Shown in pieces: positions 46,121-55,285 of a DNA stretch of 64,000 bases; the stretch's first letter is position 1, and each line of letters begins with the position of its first letter. The notes below the pieces were generated by a model. That model saw nothing but the letters and a program-made list of their open reading frames with translations. It was not told where the DNA came from and searched no databases. The position numbers and the translations under genes were made by a program. The DNA is from Corynebacterium sp. (GTDB taxonomy: Bacteria > Actinomycetota > Actinomycetes > Mycobacteriales > Mycobacteriaceae), in the NCBI RefSeq assembly GCF_030532195.1, contig NZ_JAUNLP010000001.1, forward strand, positions 534,669-598,668, read 5' to 3'.

Positions 46121-47317
46121 ATGACAGCGGAGAATAACAGCAGCGAAAATGCCGCTAATGAAGCTCGCAATCCGCGATCTACGCAGGCTGCAAAGCCCAG
46201 CAAAACGGCCCGAGCGACAACGGCCGCAAAGACAGTGGCGAAGACTGCTGTCTCGAAGGTGACGCGCAGCAACAATTCGTCGTCAAGCGAAGTAACGCCG
46301 ACTGCTGAAACAGTACGCAGCGCGTTGCGTGACTGCGGTGTGTACATCGGCGGCAAGCGTCTGCCCGGCACGTACGATCATCGTTCGGGGCTGGCGGAGG
46401 TACGGCGTTTCGGCGAGGGCTTTACCTGGCTGTCGCTATCGCGCCCGAACGCCACTCAGATGGATGCCATTGCGGAGCTCTACGGCCTCGATGACCTGAC
46501 GGTGGAGGACGCGCTGACCAATCGTCAGCGCCCAAAGATTGAGATTCACGAAGATCACGTGGTGTTCGTGGTCCGCTCTATCCACTACTCTCCGGAGGGC
46601 CTCGCGGATGACGAAAATGAGATCATTCGCTCTGGTCAGCTGATGATTGTCATCGGCCCGGAGTACGTGATTACCATCCGTATGGGCATGCCCAGCTCGG
46701 ATATGCAGCGGATTAGCAATCGCGTGGAAAACACCACCGACGCCATCGACTACGGCCCCGCCGGTGTGCTGTGGGCGCTGACGGACAACCTCGTGGACGC
46801 GTACCTGCGCATTGCCTACCAGCTGGAAGACCGCGTTGAAATTATGGAAGACGCCGTCTTCGAAGTGAAGTCGGAGTCGGATATTGAGGAGGTGTACATC
46901 CTCAAGCGTGAGATTCTGGAGATGCGCCACGCTATCATGCCGCTGACGCCCGCGCTGCGTTCGCTGATGAATCTGCGTGAGGACATGATGCCGAAGGAAA
47001 TCAGCCGTTACCTTTCCGACGTGCTTGACCACCAGCTGGTCGCCGCGGACCTCGTCGCTGGACTTGATGAGCGCCTCTCCGCCCTCATCGACGCCGCCGC
47101 CGTCAAAATCCAAATCCAGCAAAACCAGGACATGCGTACCATCTCGGCATACGCGGCGATTCTGGCTGTGCCCACCGCGCTGGCTGGTATCTACGGCATG
47201 AACTTCGACAAGATGCCCGAGTTGCATTGGGAGTACGGCTATTTCATCGTGCTCGCCATCATGTTTGCGATCGTCGCGTTCTTGATTTGGCTGCTCCGCC
47301 GCAACAAGTGGCTGTAG
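46121..47317 (+). CDS. corA: CorA-type magnesium/cobalt transporter
   Basis: Divalent metal channel, 398 residues, working as a homopentamer. The soluble funnel domain spans about residues 85-330. The two C-terminal helices are joined by the family's signature GMN (in YGMNFDKMPE near residue 355), and the C-terminus is basic (LLRRNKW). The first about 60 residues are a low-complexity Ala/Lys/Thr/Ser extension that is absent from E. coli CorA. Divergent from the lipoprotein gene with only 42 bp between the starts; the promoter pair must overlap. Position near kgd fits Rv1239c of M. tuberculosis. Confidence 0.92.
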   Translation: MTAENNSSENAANEARNPRSTQAAKPSKTARATTAAKTVAKTAVSKVTRSNNSSSSEVTPTAETVRSALRDCGVYIGGKRLPGTYDHRSGLAEVRRFGEGFTWLSLSRPNATQMDAIAELYGLDDLTVEDALTNRQRPKIEIHEDHVVFVVRSIHYSPEGLADDENEIIRSGQLMIVIGPEYVITIRMGMPSSDMQRISNRVENTTDAIDYGPAGVLWALTDNLVDAYLRIAYQLEDRVEIMEDAVFEVKSESDIEEVYILKREILEMRHAIMPLTPALRSLMNLREDMMPKEISRYLSDVLDHQLVAADLVAGLDERLSALIDAAAVKIQIQQNQDMRTISAYAAILAVPTALAGIYGMNFDKMPELHWEYGYFIVLAIMFAIVAFLIWLLRRNKWL

Positions 47318-47473
47318 CTTCGGCGCTTTCGCTTTCGCGCTTTACGACGGCCATTGCGCCTAGACTTCCGTCGTTGTAGCGGTATTTACGCAGGTTATGT
47401 GTATCTGGCCGATGGTGTAGTCGGTAAACTCCATTAAGGAATCAACTTTTCTTAACGGATTTAAGGCACCTTA

Positions 47474-49081
47474 ATGAGTAACAACCCCTGGGAGCTCCCA
47501 CCACCGGAGCAGAACAATTCCGATGCGTGGACGCTTCCACCAAACGCGGAAAGTGAGAATCGCCCTGGTCCAGCCGTACCTGAATCTTCGCAATTCGATC
47601 CCCTGCGTTTTCAGCTGGCATCATCAAAGCCATCGTCCGGTAAGAAGAAGTTCAACTTCAATGGCAAAGTACTCGCAATAGTCGCGGTTATTGTCGTGGT
47701 AATTGCCGGAGGCACCACTGCATATTTCGTCACCGGTGGCGGCAAGAGCCTTGCCGCAATGTCGTATATCTCCAGCGAAGACCCGGGACCGGATCCATTT
47801 ATGGATTCCACGGTCAATACCGATGCGGCTCCATCCTCGGACAATCCCTATCTGGTTAACACGTCTCCTCAGGGAGCTGTTGCCGGTAGCGATCCCAATA
47901 TTTACGGCGGAACCGGTGAGCTCAGCGTTTGCGATGCCGCAGCGCTGGTTTCCAATCTCCAGAACAACAGCGACCTCAACGCCGCGTTTGCCGAGGGTAT
48001 CGGGATCAATGCAGCTGACGTGCCGCGGTATGTCACCTCGCTCACGCCTGTGGTTCTGCGGCAGGATACATGGGTTACCAATCACGGCTACGACAATGGC
48101 CATGCGGTGCCGTTTCAGGCTGTGCTGCAACGTGGTACTGCTGTCATGGTTGATGCCTATGGAGCGCCCCGCGTTCGATGCTCATGTGGCAACCCGCTTG
48201 CCGAGGCCTGGAATGGATACACCGCTCCCGAGACCGCCAAGGCCAACTGGGACGGCTACGACCCACGCACTGTTGTGACCATCTACCAAACCGATGTCAC
48301 GATTAACACCTTCAACGTCATCAACGTTGACGACGGCATCTCAAACGAAATAAGCATCACTAACGATGACTCAGTCACCCAGCAGCAGGTCCTCGATGCC
48401 GTCACTGAGAACACACCAGTGACCACGCCAAAGGACATGGGCGTGCGTCCCGACGGCAAACTCCTCGGAGAAATGGGACTCTCAGAAGCCGACGGCGACT
48501 CCGAAGAACGCCCGACCGGCGGAGATCGCTTCTCTGACTACCAGCAGTGGGTTGAAACTGGATTTGGTGGCGCAAAGGAGGATAACGCGAACGGTTCGAA
48601 CAGCACTACTGATGTTGAAGGGACTACGCCGGTCGATCCTGCTGAGTTTGAACAACGGGTAGGACCAGAATTCTTGGGGAATTACTACATCGAAATTGAA
48701 AATCGCGGAGTCGGCTGTTTCATCAACACCGAAACAAATGGAATTTTCTGTTACGTCGACTCATTGGCTGAGTCTGGGCAACAGGGGCCAATCGTCAACT
48801 TCGACGGCGGCTCATCTAACAGCCACGGAGCGCTAAACTTCCTCGTCTTTGGAGGCCCACCAGGAGGATTTACTGCAAGCGCGCTTATGCTTGAAAGCCC
48901 ACTACATGGCATCAACCCAGATCGTCGACTTCGCCCAGGTGAATCCGTAACAATCGGTGACTACACCTGCTTCAACCTCGAAAACACCATGGGCTGCACG
49001 GCACCTGTTACACGGTTCGATATGGACCCCAACGGCGATGTCTACGTAGACAGAGGCGAAGTGCCCGTTAACCGTAAGTAA
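47474..49081 (+). CDS. Membrane-anchored extracytoplasmic protein (DUF6777-like)
   Basis: Protein of 535 residues: a cytoplasmic Pro/Asn/Glu-rich N-terminus (1-60), one transmembrane helix near residues 67-87 (VLAIVAVIVVVIAGGTTAYF), then a large outer part. The first outer domain (about 105-270), with VTSLTPVVLRQDTWVTNHGY and VRCSCGNPLAEAW, matches the actinobacterial DUF6777 domain. A linker rich in Asp, Asn and Thr follows, then a second unknown domain (about 395-535) with two cysteine pairs. Role unknown; possibly cell-wall sensing. Single gene following corA by 156 bp. Confidence 0.8.
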   Translation: MSNNPWELPPPEQNNSDAWTLPPNAESENRPGPAVPESSQFDPLRFQLASSKPSSGKKKFNFNGKVLAIVAVIVVVIAGGTTAYFVTGGGKSLAAMSYISSEDPGPDPFMDSTVNTDAAPSSDNPYLVNTSPQGAVAGSDPNIYGGTGELSVCDAAALVSNLQNNSDLNAAFAEGIGINAADVPRYVTSLTPVVLRQDTWVTNHGYDNGHAVPFQAVLQRGTAVMVDAYGAPRVRCSCGNPLAEAWNGYTAPETAKANWDGYDPRTVVTIYQTDVTINTFNVINVDDGISNEISITNDDSVTQQQVLDAVTENTPVTTPKDMGVRPDGKLLGEMGLSEADGDSEERPTGGDRFSDYQQWVETGFGGAKEDNANGSNSTTDVEGTTPVDPAEFEQRVGPEFLGNYYIEIENRGVGCFINTETNGIFCYVDSLAESGQQGPIVNFDGGSSNSHGALNFLVFGGPPGGFTASALMLESPLHGINPDRRLRPGESVTIGDYTCFNLENTMGCTAPVTRFDMDPNGDVYVDRGEVPVNRK

Positions 49082-49119
49082 TGGGACCCCGCCTTACTTC
49101 GCCTAACTGCAGGAGCTAC

Positions 49120-49626
49120 CTAATTGTGATTCCCGCCGAGTGCCCGCTGCGCAAGCAGGTCGCGTGCGCGCTCGGCATTGCGGGGGTTGCAAAGAACGTC
49201 GTAACGCTGCGCGACAATCTCCGTCGTGGTGGAGAAATCACGCTTGCCGTTTTGCATGGCGTACGGAACAGCGGCCAGGACGATGCCGAAAATAGCACCC
49301 ATGCCCAGGCCGACAATAAGCGGGCTGACCCAATCTTCCTGGAAGAGGCCGAGAATCAGACCGAAGAAAAGGCCCATCCACAAACCGTACAGGGCACCGC
49401 CGCCAATGACTTTCGGCCAGGTCAGGCGGCCGACCACGCGTTCGACCTGCATCAAATCGACGCCGACGATGGTGAGGTCAGACACTGGAAACTCATCACG
49501 ATCACTGAGCGAATCGACGGCAGCCTGCGCGGCCTCGTAATTTGTAAAACTGCCCACCGGCCAGCCCTCAGGTACCTTGCGCTGAGGCATCCTGGACCTC
49601 ATGCTCTGCCTTTGCTGATCAGCCAT
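49120..49626 (-). CDS. General stress protein 17M-like membrane protein
   Basis: Protein of 168 residues. The N-terminal part (WPVGSFTNYEAAQAAVDSLSDRDEFPVSDLTIVG) has the GSP17M/general stress domain fold. It is followed by two membrane helices near residues 78-95 and 101-120, then a short soluble end that ties back to the first domain. Such proteins are stress-induced in Gram-positive bacteria; the mechanism is not known. Convergent with the DUF6777-like gene and divergent from mrp. An Rv1234-like protein occupies the same place in M. tuberculosis, as I recall. Confidence 0.78.
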   Translation of the reverse strand: MADQQRQSMRSRMPQRKVPEGWPVGSFTNYEAAQAAVDSLSDRDEFPVSDLTIVGVDLMQVERVVGRLTWPKVIGGGALYGLWMGLFFGLILGLFQEDWVSPLIVGLGMGAIFGIVLAAVPYAMQNGKRDFSTTTEIVAQRYDVLCNPRNAERARDLLAQRALGGNHN

Positions 49627-49860
49627 CGGTTTCCCACCTGTTCTCTGCTATAAAAATCTGTCTTGAGCGTTAGTTCCAGCCTAACGGCAACCGCGGCCAG
49701 ACCCCGCTTTCTAATGCTATTTATGTTCAACGCAGCACATCTGCGGATTGTTCCTGCCCTTTACCACTGTCGTGCACAGCTGTCGCGCGGATTGTGAATT
49801 TTGGTGATTTGGCCGCAAGTTCTTCTCCCGCCGCCCTCTCGCGTTAAGATTCACTACATA

Positions 49861-50994
49861 ATGTCTACGATTACTGAAGCTGAAGTTCGCACCGCCTTGG
49901 CGCAGGTCGAAGATCCTGAGGTACGTCGTCCGATTACAGAGATTGGCATGGTCAAGTCCATCTCTGTGGCGGACAACAATGACGTCGCCGTCGAGATCTA
50001 CCTGACCATCGCCGGTTGCCCTATGAAGAACACCATCGTCGAGCGCACCGAGGAAGCTCTGAAGGGCCTTGATGGCGTTGGCAATGTCACCGTCACCACC
50101 GATGTGATGAACGACGAGCAGCGCCGTGAGTTCCGCAATGCTGTCCGCGGGAGCTCCTCCGAGCCGGTGATTCCGTTCGCCCAGCCGGACTCGCGCACTC
50201 GCGTTTTCGCAGTTGCCTCCGGTAAGGGTGGCGTTGGTAAGTCCTCCGTGACCGTTAACCTCGCCACTGCTCTGGCCGCAAAGGGCCTGTCGGTCGGCAT
50301 TCTCGATGCCGATGTTTACGGCCACTCCATCCCGCACATGATGGGTTCCGAGGATAAGCCGCACCAGGTCGATGACATGATTATGCCTCCGCAGGCCCAC
50401 GGTGTCTCCCTGATTTCCATTGGTCACTTCATCGACGACAATTCCCCAGTTGTCTGGCGCGGTCCGATGCTGCACCGCGCTATCCAGCAGTTCCTGGCCG
50501 ATGTCTTCTGGGGCGACCTGGATGTGCTGCTTTTCGACCTCCCTCCGGGAACCGGCGATATCGCTATCTCCGTGGCTCAGCTCGTCCCGAATGCCGAGCT
50601 GCTAATTGTTACCACACCGCAGCTGGCTGCCGCTGAGGTTGCCGAACGCGCGGGTACCATCTCACTGCAGACTCGCCAGCGCATCGCCGGTGTTATCGAG
50701 AACATGAGCTGGATGGAAATGCCGGATGGCTCCAAGATGGAGGTCTTCGGCTCCGGCGGTGGCGAGACTGTCGCCCGCCGTCTCACCCAAATCACCGGCG
50801 GTAAGGTCGACTTGCTCGGCCAGGTTCCGCTGGATACCAAGCTCCGCGAGGGCGGCGATGAAGGCACGCCAATCGTCCTGTCTGAGCCGGATAAGGGCGC
50901 TGGCAAGGCACTCAACGACATCGCTGACAAGCTCGTCGTCCGCCGCGAATCGCTGGCCGGCAAGTCCCTCGGCTTGGGTGTCACTCCCAAGTAG
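49861..50994 (+). CDS. mrp: Mrp/ApbC-family iron-sulfur cluster carrier ATPase
   Basis: Cytosolic P-loop NTPase that carries Fe-S clusters to target proteins, 377 residues. The N-terminal DUF59/MIP18 domain (about 1-85) has the segment DPEVRRPITEIGMV. The ATPase domain starts near residue 118 with the deviant Walker A GKGGVGKSS. The C-terminal CxxC pair of E. coli Mrp is missing: ENMSWMEMPDGSKME stands where ENMS-xxx-CPxC would be, as in M. tuberculosis Mrp. The start is ATG 49861; an upstream in-frame start at 49801 lies in promoter-like sequence. A terminator follows. Confidence 0.92.
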   Translation: MSTITEAEVRTALAQVEDPEVRRPITEIGMVKSISVADNNDVAVEIYLTIAGCPMKNTIVERTEEALKGLDGVGNVTVTTDVMNDEQRREFRNAVRGSSSEPVIPFAQPDSRTRVFAVASGKGGVGKSSVTVNLATALAAKGLSVGILDADVYGHSIPHMMGSEDKPHQVDDMIMPPQAHGVSLISIGHFIDDNSPVVWRGPMLHRAIQQFLADVFWGDLDVLLFDLPPGTGDIAISVAQLVPNAELLIVTTPQLAAAEVAERAGTISLQTRQRIAGVIENMSWMEMPDGSKMEVFGSGGGETVARRLTQITGGKVDLLGQVPLDTKLREGGDEGTPIVLSEPDKGAGKALNDIADKLVVRRESLAGKSLGLGVTPK

Positions 50995-51022
50995 TTTTTC
51001 GCTTTACGACGTCCACGCGAAC

Positions 51023-51063
51023 GCCTCCTGCTCTTGATACATGTCTCGAGCAGGAGGCCTTTT
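51023..51063 (+). terminator. Rho-independent terminator of mrp
   Basis: Perfect 11-bp stem GCCTCCTGCTC/GAGCAGGAGGC (51023-51033, 51048-51058), 14-base loop, followed by CTTTTACTTTTG. Confidence 0.85.
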
Positions 51064-51094
51064 ACTTTTGTATCCCCGTCCTGTCCTGGGCATG

Positions 51095-51169
51095 CAGAAA
51101 CTGCCAGCGTTTATGGCATTTCAGGCCTATTTTCGGCTGCATTTTTGCCATAAACGCTGGCAGTTTCTG
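51095..51169. repeat. 24-bp perfect inverted repeat
   Basis: Arms 51095-51118 and 51146-51169 are perfect reverse complements over 24 bases (arm begins CAGAAACTGCCAGCG), separated by 27 bases. It lies between the mrp terminator and the convergent tatB stop (51195) with no poly-T tail. The core AAACTGCCAG recurs at the hairpin near 23724. Confidence 0.85.
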
Positions 51170-51194
51170 GGCGGTATGAGAGGGCTAACGACTT

Positions 51195-51785
51195 CTAGAG
51201 ATTGTCATCGTCAACCCAGGCCTGAACCCCGCGTGGCCGCTGAGGCTGCTGAGGCTGCTGTGGCTGAGGTGCCTGCTGAGCTTGCTGGGCTTGCTGCGCC
51301 TGGCGAGCCTGCTCCACCGGATTCTGCCACGCACCAGCGGCAGGCTGCGCTGGCTCCTGGTACTGAGCCGGCGGAACCTGCTGGTTATACGGCGCCTGTG
51401 GCGCCTGCGGGGTCGGCTGAGCCTGTGGTGCCTGCGGAGCGCTCGGGGTGCCACCAGGATTAGCATCTGGATTACCACCCGCAGCAGGGCCACCGGTCAA
51501 CATATCCAGGTAGGTGTCATCGCCGTCGAAAAGCGTCCTGGTGATGGCGGTCTTCGGGTTGAGACGGCGCAGCTCCCCCAAATCCTGGAGCGGCTTGCGC
51601 AGGTCATCGAAATCCTCGCCAAACTCATCGGACAGGCTCTCGCGGGCATCGCTAATGGCATTGCGAGCAGCCAGCAGTAAAGCGCGGAAGTCCTGAATTA
51701 CCTTCGGTAACCGCTCAGGGCCGACGAGAATCAATCCCAGGATGAAGATTACGAGAATCTCGCCCCAGCCAACATTTGAAAACAC
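51195..51785 (-). CDS. tatB: Twin-arginine translocase subunit TatB
   Basis: Membrane component of the Tat export receptor, 196 residues. N-terminal helix (residues 5-20, VGWGEILVIFILGLIL) with the family motif GPERLPK, then an amphipathic helix to about residue 70. The C-terminal 100 residues are a low-complexity Pro/Gln/Ala tail (AQQAQQAQQA type), typical of actinobacterial TatB. The gene follows htrA by 84 bp on the same strand, as in mycobacteria. Confidence 0.93.
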   Translation of the reverse strand: MFSNVGWGEILVIFILGLILVGPERLPKVIQDFRALLLAARNAISDARESLSDEFGEDFDDLRKPLQDLGELRRLNPKTAITRTLFDGDDTYLDMLTGGPAAGGNPDANPGGTPSAPQAPQAQPTPQAPQAPYNQQVPPAQYQEPAQPAAGAWQNPVEQARQAQQAQQAQQAPQPQQPQQPQRPRGVQAWVDDDNL

Positions 51786-51869
51786 GTTATACCACCTTAG
51801 TTGCCGCAGGATTGATATGCAGCATCATTAAGTCACAGCGTCACACTCTAAACTTTCGAGCCCCCGGAA

Positions 51870-53186
51870 TTACTCAGGCGTGACCTTCACTTCGAGCTCC
51901 GCCCCATTGCGCACAATCTTCAGCGTTGCCTCGTTACCAGCACCGACAGTCCACAGCGCAACTGTGAGCTCATCTGCAGACGATACCGCGCGCTCGCCAA
52001 CAGCTGTGACCACGTCCCCCTCGTGGATTCCTTCACGGTCAGCCACGCCATCGGGAAGCACACTGGCAATCTCCGCGCCGGCAAGCGCCCCATTGGACAC
52101 CGTCCGCGCAGTCACGCCAATTCCCGGATGAACCGGCTGCTCACCAGCGATAAGCTGCTCTGCAATAGAGACCGCAGAATTGATGGGAATGGCAAAACCC
52201 AAGCCCTGCGAACCACCGGACACCGTAAAAATCACCGTATTAATACCGATGATTGCACCACGGATATCCACCAGCGGGCCACCGGAGTTACCAGGGTTAA
52301 TGGAGGCATCCGTCTGGATGGCATCGGCAAAGCCATCGGTATCAGTGCCCTCTGCCGCAAGCTTCACCGGACGATTCACCGCCGAGACAATGCCGGAAGT
52401 CACCGTGCCACCGAGACCCTGCGGCGAGCCCATAGCCACCACCGTGTCACCGACTGCCACCTTGGCGGAATCCCCCAGCTGCGCCACGGTCAGGCCAGCG
52501 ACATCATCGACCTTAATTACCGCGATATCCGTCTTCGGATCGCGGCCGATAATCTTGCCCGGCACCTTCTTCAGATGCCCGCCGTCCCAAAAGGTCACCG
52601 ACATCTCAATATCAGGCCGATCCGCAACCGCCGAAACCACGTGATTGTTGGTCAGAATATGACCATCACCATCAATGACAAAACCCGAACCAACACCGGA
52701 CATCTCACCGGCGCTCACCGAAATTGATACGACAGCCGGCCGCAGTGCGTTAGCGACCTTGCCAATCTCCGTGATGTCACCGTTCCCCGGCCGTCCCTCG
52801 ACCTGCTGCAATTCCACGCGCTGATAGTCCGAGCGGAACGTCTTGCCAGCCCATCCGCCGACATAGCCACCGATGCCACTGAGTGCCAGCACCACAGCTG
52901 ACCCCGCCGCAATCACGCGCCACGGCACCTCGCGGCCAAAAATCACTTCCCGCGCGCTGACGCGGGGAGCGGTTTTCGGGCGAGGCTTCTTTTTCGCTGC
53001 GGGTTTACGCGCTGGACGTCCCGTCGTCATGCGTGACGACGAATCCTGCCACGGCGAATACTCTTCGGTGGCGGCGCTGGGAACGTCGTCAAGCGGTGAA
53101 TCGGGACCGCGCTGGAGCCCACCGGTGTCCTCCGCACGATCGTCGCCAGGCGCAAACGCCGAATTATCATAAGCGTGCTTTGCCAC
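51870..53186 (-). CDS. htrA: HtrA/DegP-type membrane serine protease with PDZ domain
   Basis: Cell-envelope quality-control protease, 438 residues. Cytoplasmic N-terminus with a basic KKKPRPK patch, one transmembrane helix near residues 88-110, trypsin-like domain with the triad His in LTNNHV near 175, Asp in TDIAVIKV near 215 and Ser in GNSGGPL near 298, then one PDZ domain to the end. It starts one base before the anti-sigma factor gene stops, so the two are translationally coupled. Expected to be induced by SigE during envelope stress. Confidence 0.93.
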   Translation of the reverse strand: MAKHAYDNSAFAPGDDRAEDTGGLQRGPDSPLDDVPSAATEEYSPWQDSSSRMTTGRPARKPAAKKKPRPKTAPRVSAREVIFGREVPWRVIAAGSAVVLALSGIGGYVGGWAGKTFRSDYQRVELQQVEGRPGNGDITEIGKVANALRPAVVSISVSAGEMSGVGSGFVIDGDGHILTNNHVVSAVADRPDIEMSVTFWDGGHLKKVPGKIIGRDPKTDIAVIKVDDVAGLTVAQLGDSAKVAVGDTVVAMGSPQGLGGTVTSGIVSAVNRPVKLAAEGTDTDGFADAIQTDASINPGNSGGPLVDIRGAIIGINTVIFTVSGGSQGLGFAIPINSAVSIAEQLIAGEQPVHPGIGVTARTVSNGALAGAEIASVLPDGVADREGIHEGDVVTAVGERAVSSADELTVALWTVGAGNEATLKIVRNGAELEVKVTPE

Positions 53187-53557
53187 TAGTGGCTCCCGCC
53201 CTTACGGATGTCACGGACAATCTGCTCCAGCGCAGCACTCAGCGACTCCGGGCGGCGATGCACCAGATAGCGGACGGAGCTCCTGGGCGCCTGCGGGCGA
53301 TTTTCATACTCACCGGCAAGGCCCGCCAGCCGCGCCCGCACCTCGGCAGGAATGTGCAGCGCCTGACTATCCCGCAGGCGCTTTGCCGCCTGACGCTGCT
53401 TAGCGACCTCCCGGCGACACGACGAGCACGCCATCAAGTGGGCCTGCGCACGACGCTCTGCAGCTGGCGACAACTCACCATCGACAAAAGCGGCAATCGC
53501 CTCGGTGCCGAGATGCTCCGTGGACAAAAACCGACTCTCGTGGTCCTGCCGAATCAC
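53186..53557 (-). CDS. cseE: Zinc-containing anti-sigma factor of SigE
   Basis: Small anti-sigma protein, 123 residues, with the ZAS motif HxxxCxxC visible as HLMACSSC near residues 41-48; the third ligand is an upstream histidine. It would hold SigE inactive until envelope or oxidative stress. There is no transmembrane segment, so it is a soluble anti-sigma factor like CseE/RseA of corynebacteria and mycobacteria. It starts with GTG 53557 and lies 79 bp after sigE, overlapping htrA by one base. Confidence 0.88.
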   Translation of the reverse strand: MIRQDHESRFLSTEHLGTEAIAAFVDGELSPAAERRAQAHLMACSSCRREVAKQRQAAKRLRDSQALHIPAEVRARLAGLAGEYENRPQAPRSSVRYLVHRRPESLSAALEQIVRDIRKGGSH

Positions 53558-53636
53558 TAGGACGCCGCACCTCCTTAAATCACACCGATATAACTAGCCC
53601 CACAATAGCGCCTACTGCACGCGCAGTGTGGAAAAC

Positions 53637-54275
53637 CTAGCCGGCAGTGACTGCCTCCGCCTGCTCCTGGCGCTCCCGCTCCAGGCGCTCCAGCGTGGCC
53701 CGCAAACTGGAACGAGCACGGTGAATACGCGAGCGCACAGTGCCCATCTTGATGCCCAAGGTATTGGCAATTTCCTCATAGGTCAGCCCCACGACATCAC
53801 ACAGCACAACCACTGCACGGTAATCCGGCTGCAACTCCGACAGTGCAATTTCCAAGTCCGGATCGAGCATGGAGTCCTCGACCGCCTGCTCCGGAGTCTT
53901 CAACGTACCCGGCACGCGGTCATAATTTTCCGGCAGAGCTTCCATCCGGATGACCTGGCGGTGGCGGACCATATCCAAAAACAGGTTGGTGGTAATGCGA
54001 TGCAACCAGCCCTCAAAAGTGCCAGGGCGGTACGACTTCAGCGAGCGAAAAACACGCATGAAAGTCTCCTGCGTCAGATCCTCCGCGTCCTGCTGATTAC
54101 CGGTCAACCGATATGCCAGGCCATAGACGCTATCCGCGTGGGCCTGGACAAGTTCCGACCATGAAGGCATCTCCCCCACACCCGCATCAAATGCCGCGGT
54201 GCCGGACAGTTGCTCATCTGAATCAGAATCTGGGGCGCCGCCGAGGGTGCCGCCAGCGTTGACGTGTTCGGTCAT
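53637..54275 (-). CDS. sigE: ECF RNA polymerase sigma factor SigE
   Basis: Extracytoplasmic-function sigma factor, 212 residues. Region 2 is near residues 45-110 ([20 protein letters not shown], then GWLHRITTN), and region 4 near 145-200 with the helix-turn-helix [23 protein letters not shown]. It directs transcription in response to cell-envelope stress and is followed by its anti-sigma factor, HtrA and TatB. A 16-base inverted repeat, CCAACC-TTAG-GGTTGG (54294-54309), lies in its leader and could be regulatory. Divergent from the O-methyltransferase gene. Confidence 0.94.
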   Translation of the reverse strand: MTEHVNAGGTLGGAPDSDSDEQLSGTAAFDAGVGEMPSWSELVQAHADSVYGLAYRLTGNQQDAEDLTQETFMRVFRSLKSYRPGTFEGWLHRITTNLFLDMVRHRQVIRMEALPENYDRVPGTLKTPEQAVEDSMLDPDLEIALSELQPDYRAVVVLCDVVGLTYEEIANTLGIKMGTVRSRIHRARSSLRATLERLERERQEQAEAVTAG

Positions 54276-54423
54276 GGCGCTCAGTGTTCCTTACCAACCT
54301 TAGGGTTGGATTGACCTTACCCTGAAAATACTTTGAGAGTCCAGACAAGTTTTCACCACCATGTCACACCTCATCCGGCGCGCCCCGCTGCCCTGAACAC
54401 ACTTTTTTCCTACGCTATAGGAC

Positions 54424-55098
54424 GTGTCCGATACCTCTACTTCTGCTAGCCCGCACTCCGCTCTTGACGCAATTGCACAACACGTCAACAAAACCACCCC
54501 GGCGTCCGAAGCGATTACCAACGCCCGCGAAAGCGCCCGGGAATACGGCGTAGCTGTTCCTGACGACATGGCCGGCGCAGCACTGACCGCGCTGATGGCC
54601 ATGACCAGCTCGCGTCGCGACGGCCACCCCGCCGCAGTCATCGCATCGCCTGCCGCCGGAGTTGTCGGCCTCCACTTGGCCGCAGGGCTTGGCGAAGACG
54701 GCGTGCTCACCTGCATCGACCCGGAAATCGAGCATCAATCTCTGGCCAAGGCCGCTTTCCGAGCCGCCGGTATCCGCCCGAACCGCCAGCGCTTCCTGCC
54801 TTCGCAGCCGCTGGAAGTCATGCAACGTCTGGCCGCGGACTCTTACGACCTCGTCTACCTCGATGTCGCGCCCGCCACGATTCGCGCCGCCCAGGAAAAG
54901 GCCTGGCCGCTACTCCGCTCCGGCGGCGCACTCGTCATCGTCGGCGCGCTTCTCGACGGTACGGTTGCGGACCAATCCCGCAGCGATCGCGATACCGCTG
55001 CTGCGCGCGAGGCAGATGAGTACCTGATGCAGCTTGAAGATGCCCTGGTTATGCGCCTGCCGCTGGCAGCTGGCACGACCATCTTGGTAAAGAAGTAG
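54424..55098 (+). CDS. SAM-dependent O-methyltransferase
   Basis: Class I SAM methyltransferase of the catechol/caffeoyl-CoA O-methyltransferase family (Rv1220c-like), 224 residues. The SAM-binding stretch is VGLHLAAGLGEDGVLTCIDPE near residues 80-100, and the metal-binding segment YDLVYLDV follows near residue 140. The substrate is unknown. The start is GTG 54424 with no Shine-Dalgarno sequence, and a TACGCTATAG promoter-like element ends 4 bases before it, so the message is probably leaderless. Divergent from sigE; the same pairing exists in mycobacteria. Confidence 0.88.
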   Translation: MSDTSTSASPHSALDAIAQHVNKTTPASEAITNARESAREYGVAVPDDMAGAALTALMAMTSSRRDGHPAAVIASPAAGVVGLHLAAGLGEDGVLTCIDPEIEHQSLAKAAFRAAGIRPNRQRFLPSQPLEVMQRLAADSYDLVYLDVAPATIRAAQEKAWPLLRSGGALVIVGALLDGTVADQSRSDRDTAAAREADEYLMQLEDALVMRLPLAAGTTILVKK

Positions 55099-55235
55099 TT
55101 TCTTCTTCGTCGGCGACGCTGACTGGAGCACCTGGACGATAAAGCCGACTCGCTGGCTGGTGGATTAAGCGCTCTCTGATGCCGATTCCCAGGCATACCG
55201 CCTACAAGCTCAAACTACGCAAAAAGGCTGGCAGC

Positions 55236-55269
55236 AAAAAGGCACGCACCAACTCGGCGCGTGCCTTTT
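55236..55269. terminator. Bidirectional terminator between the methyltransferase and glgC genes
   Basis: 11-bp perfect stem AAAAGGCACGC/GCGTGCCTTTT (55237-55247, 55259-55269), flanked by A and T runs, so it can end transcripts in both directions. Confidence 0.85.
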
Positions 55270-55285
55270 ATTCACTCAAAGCGGG

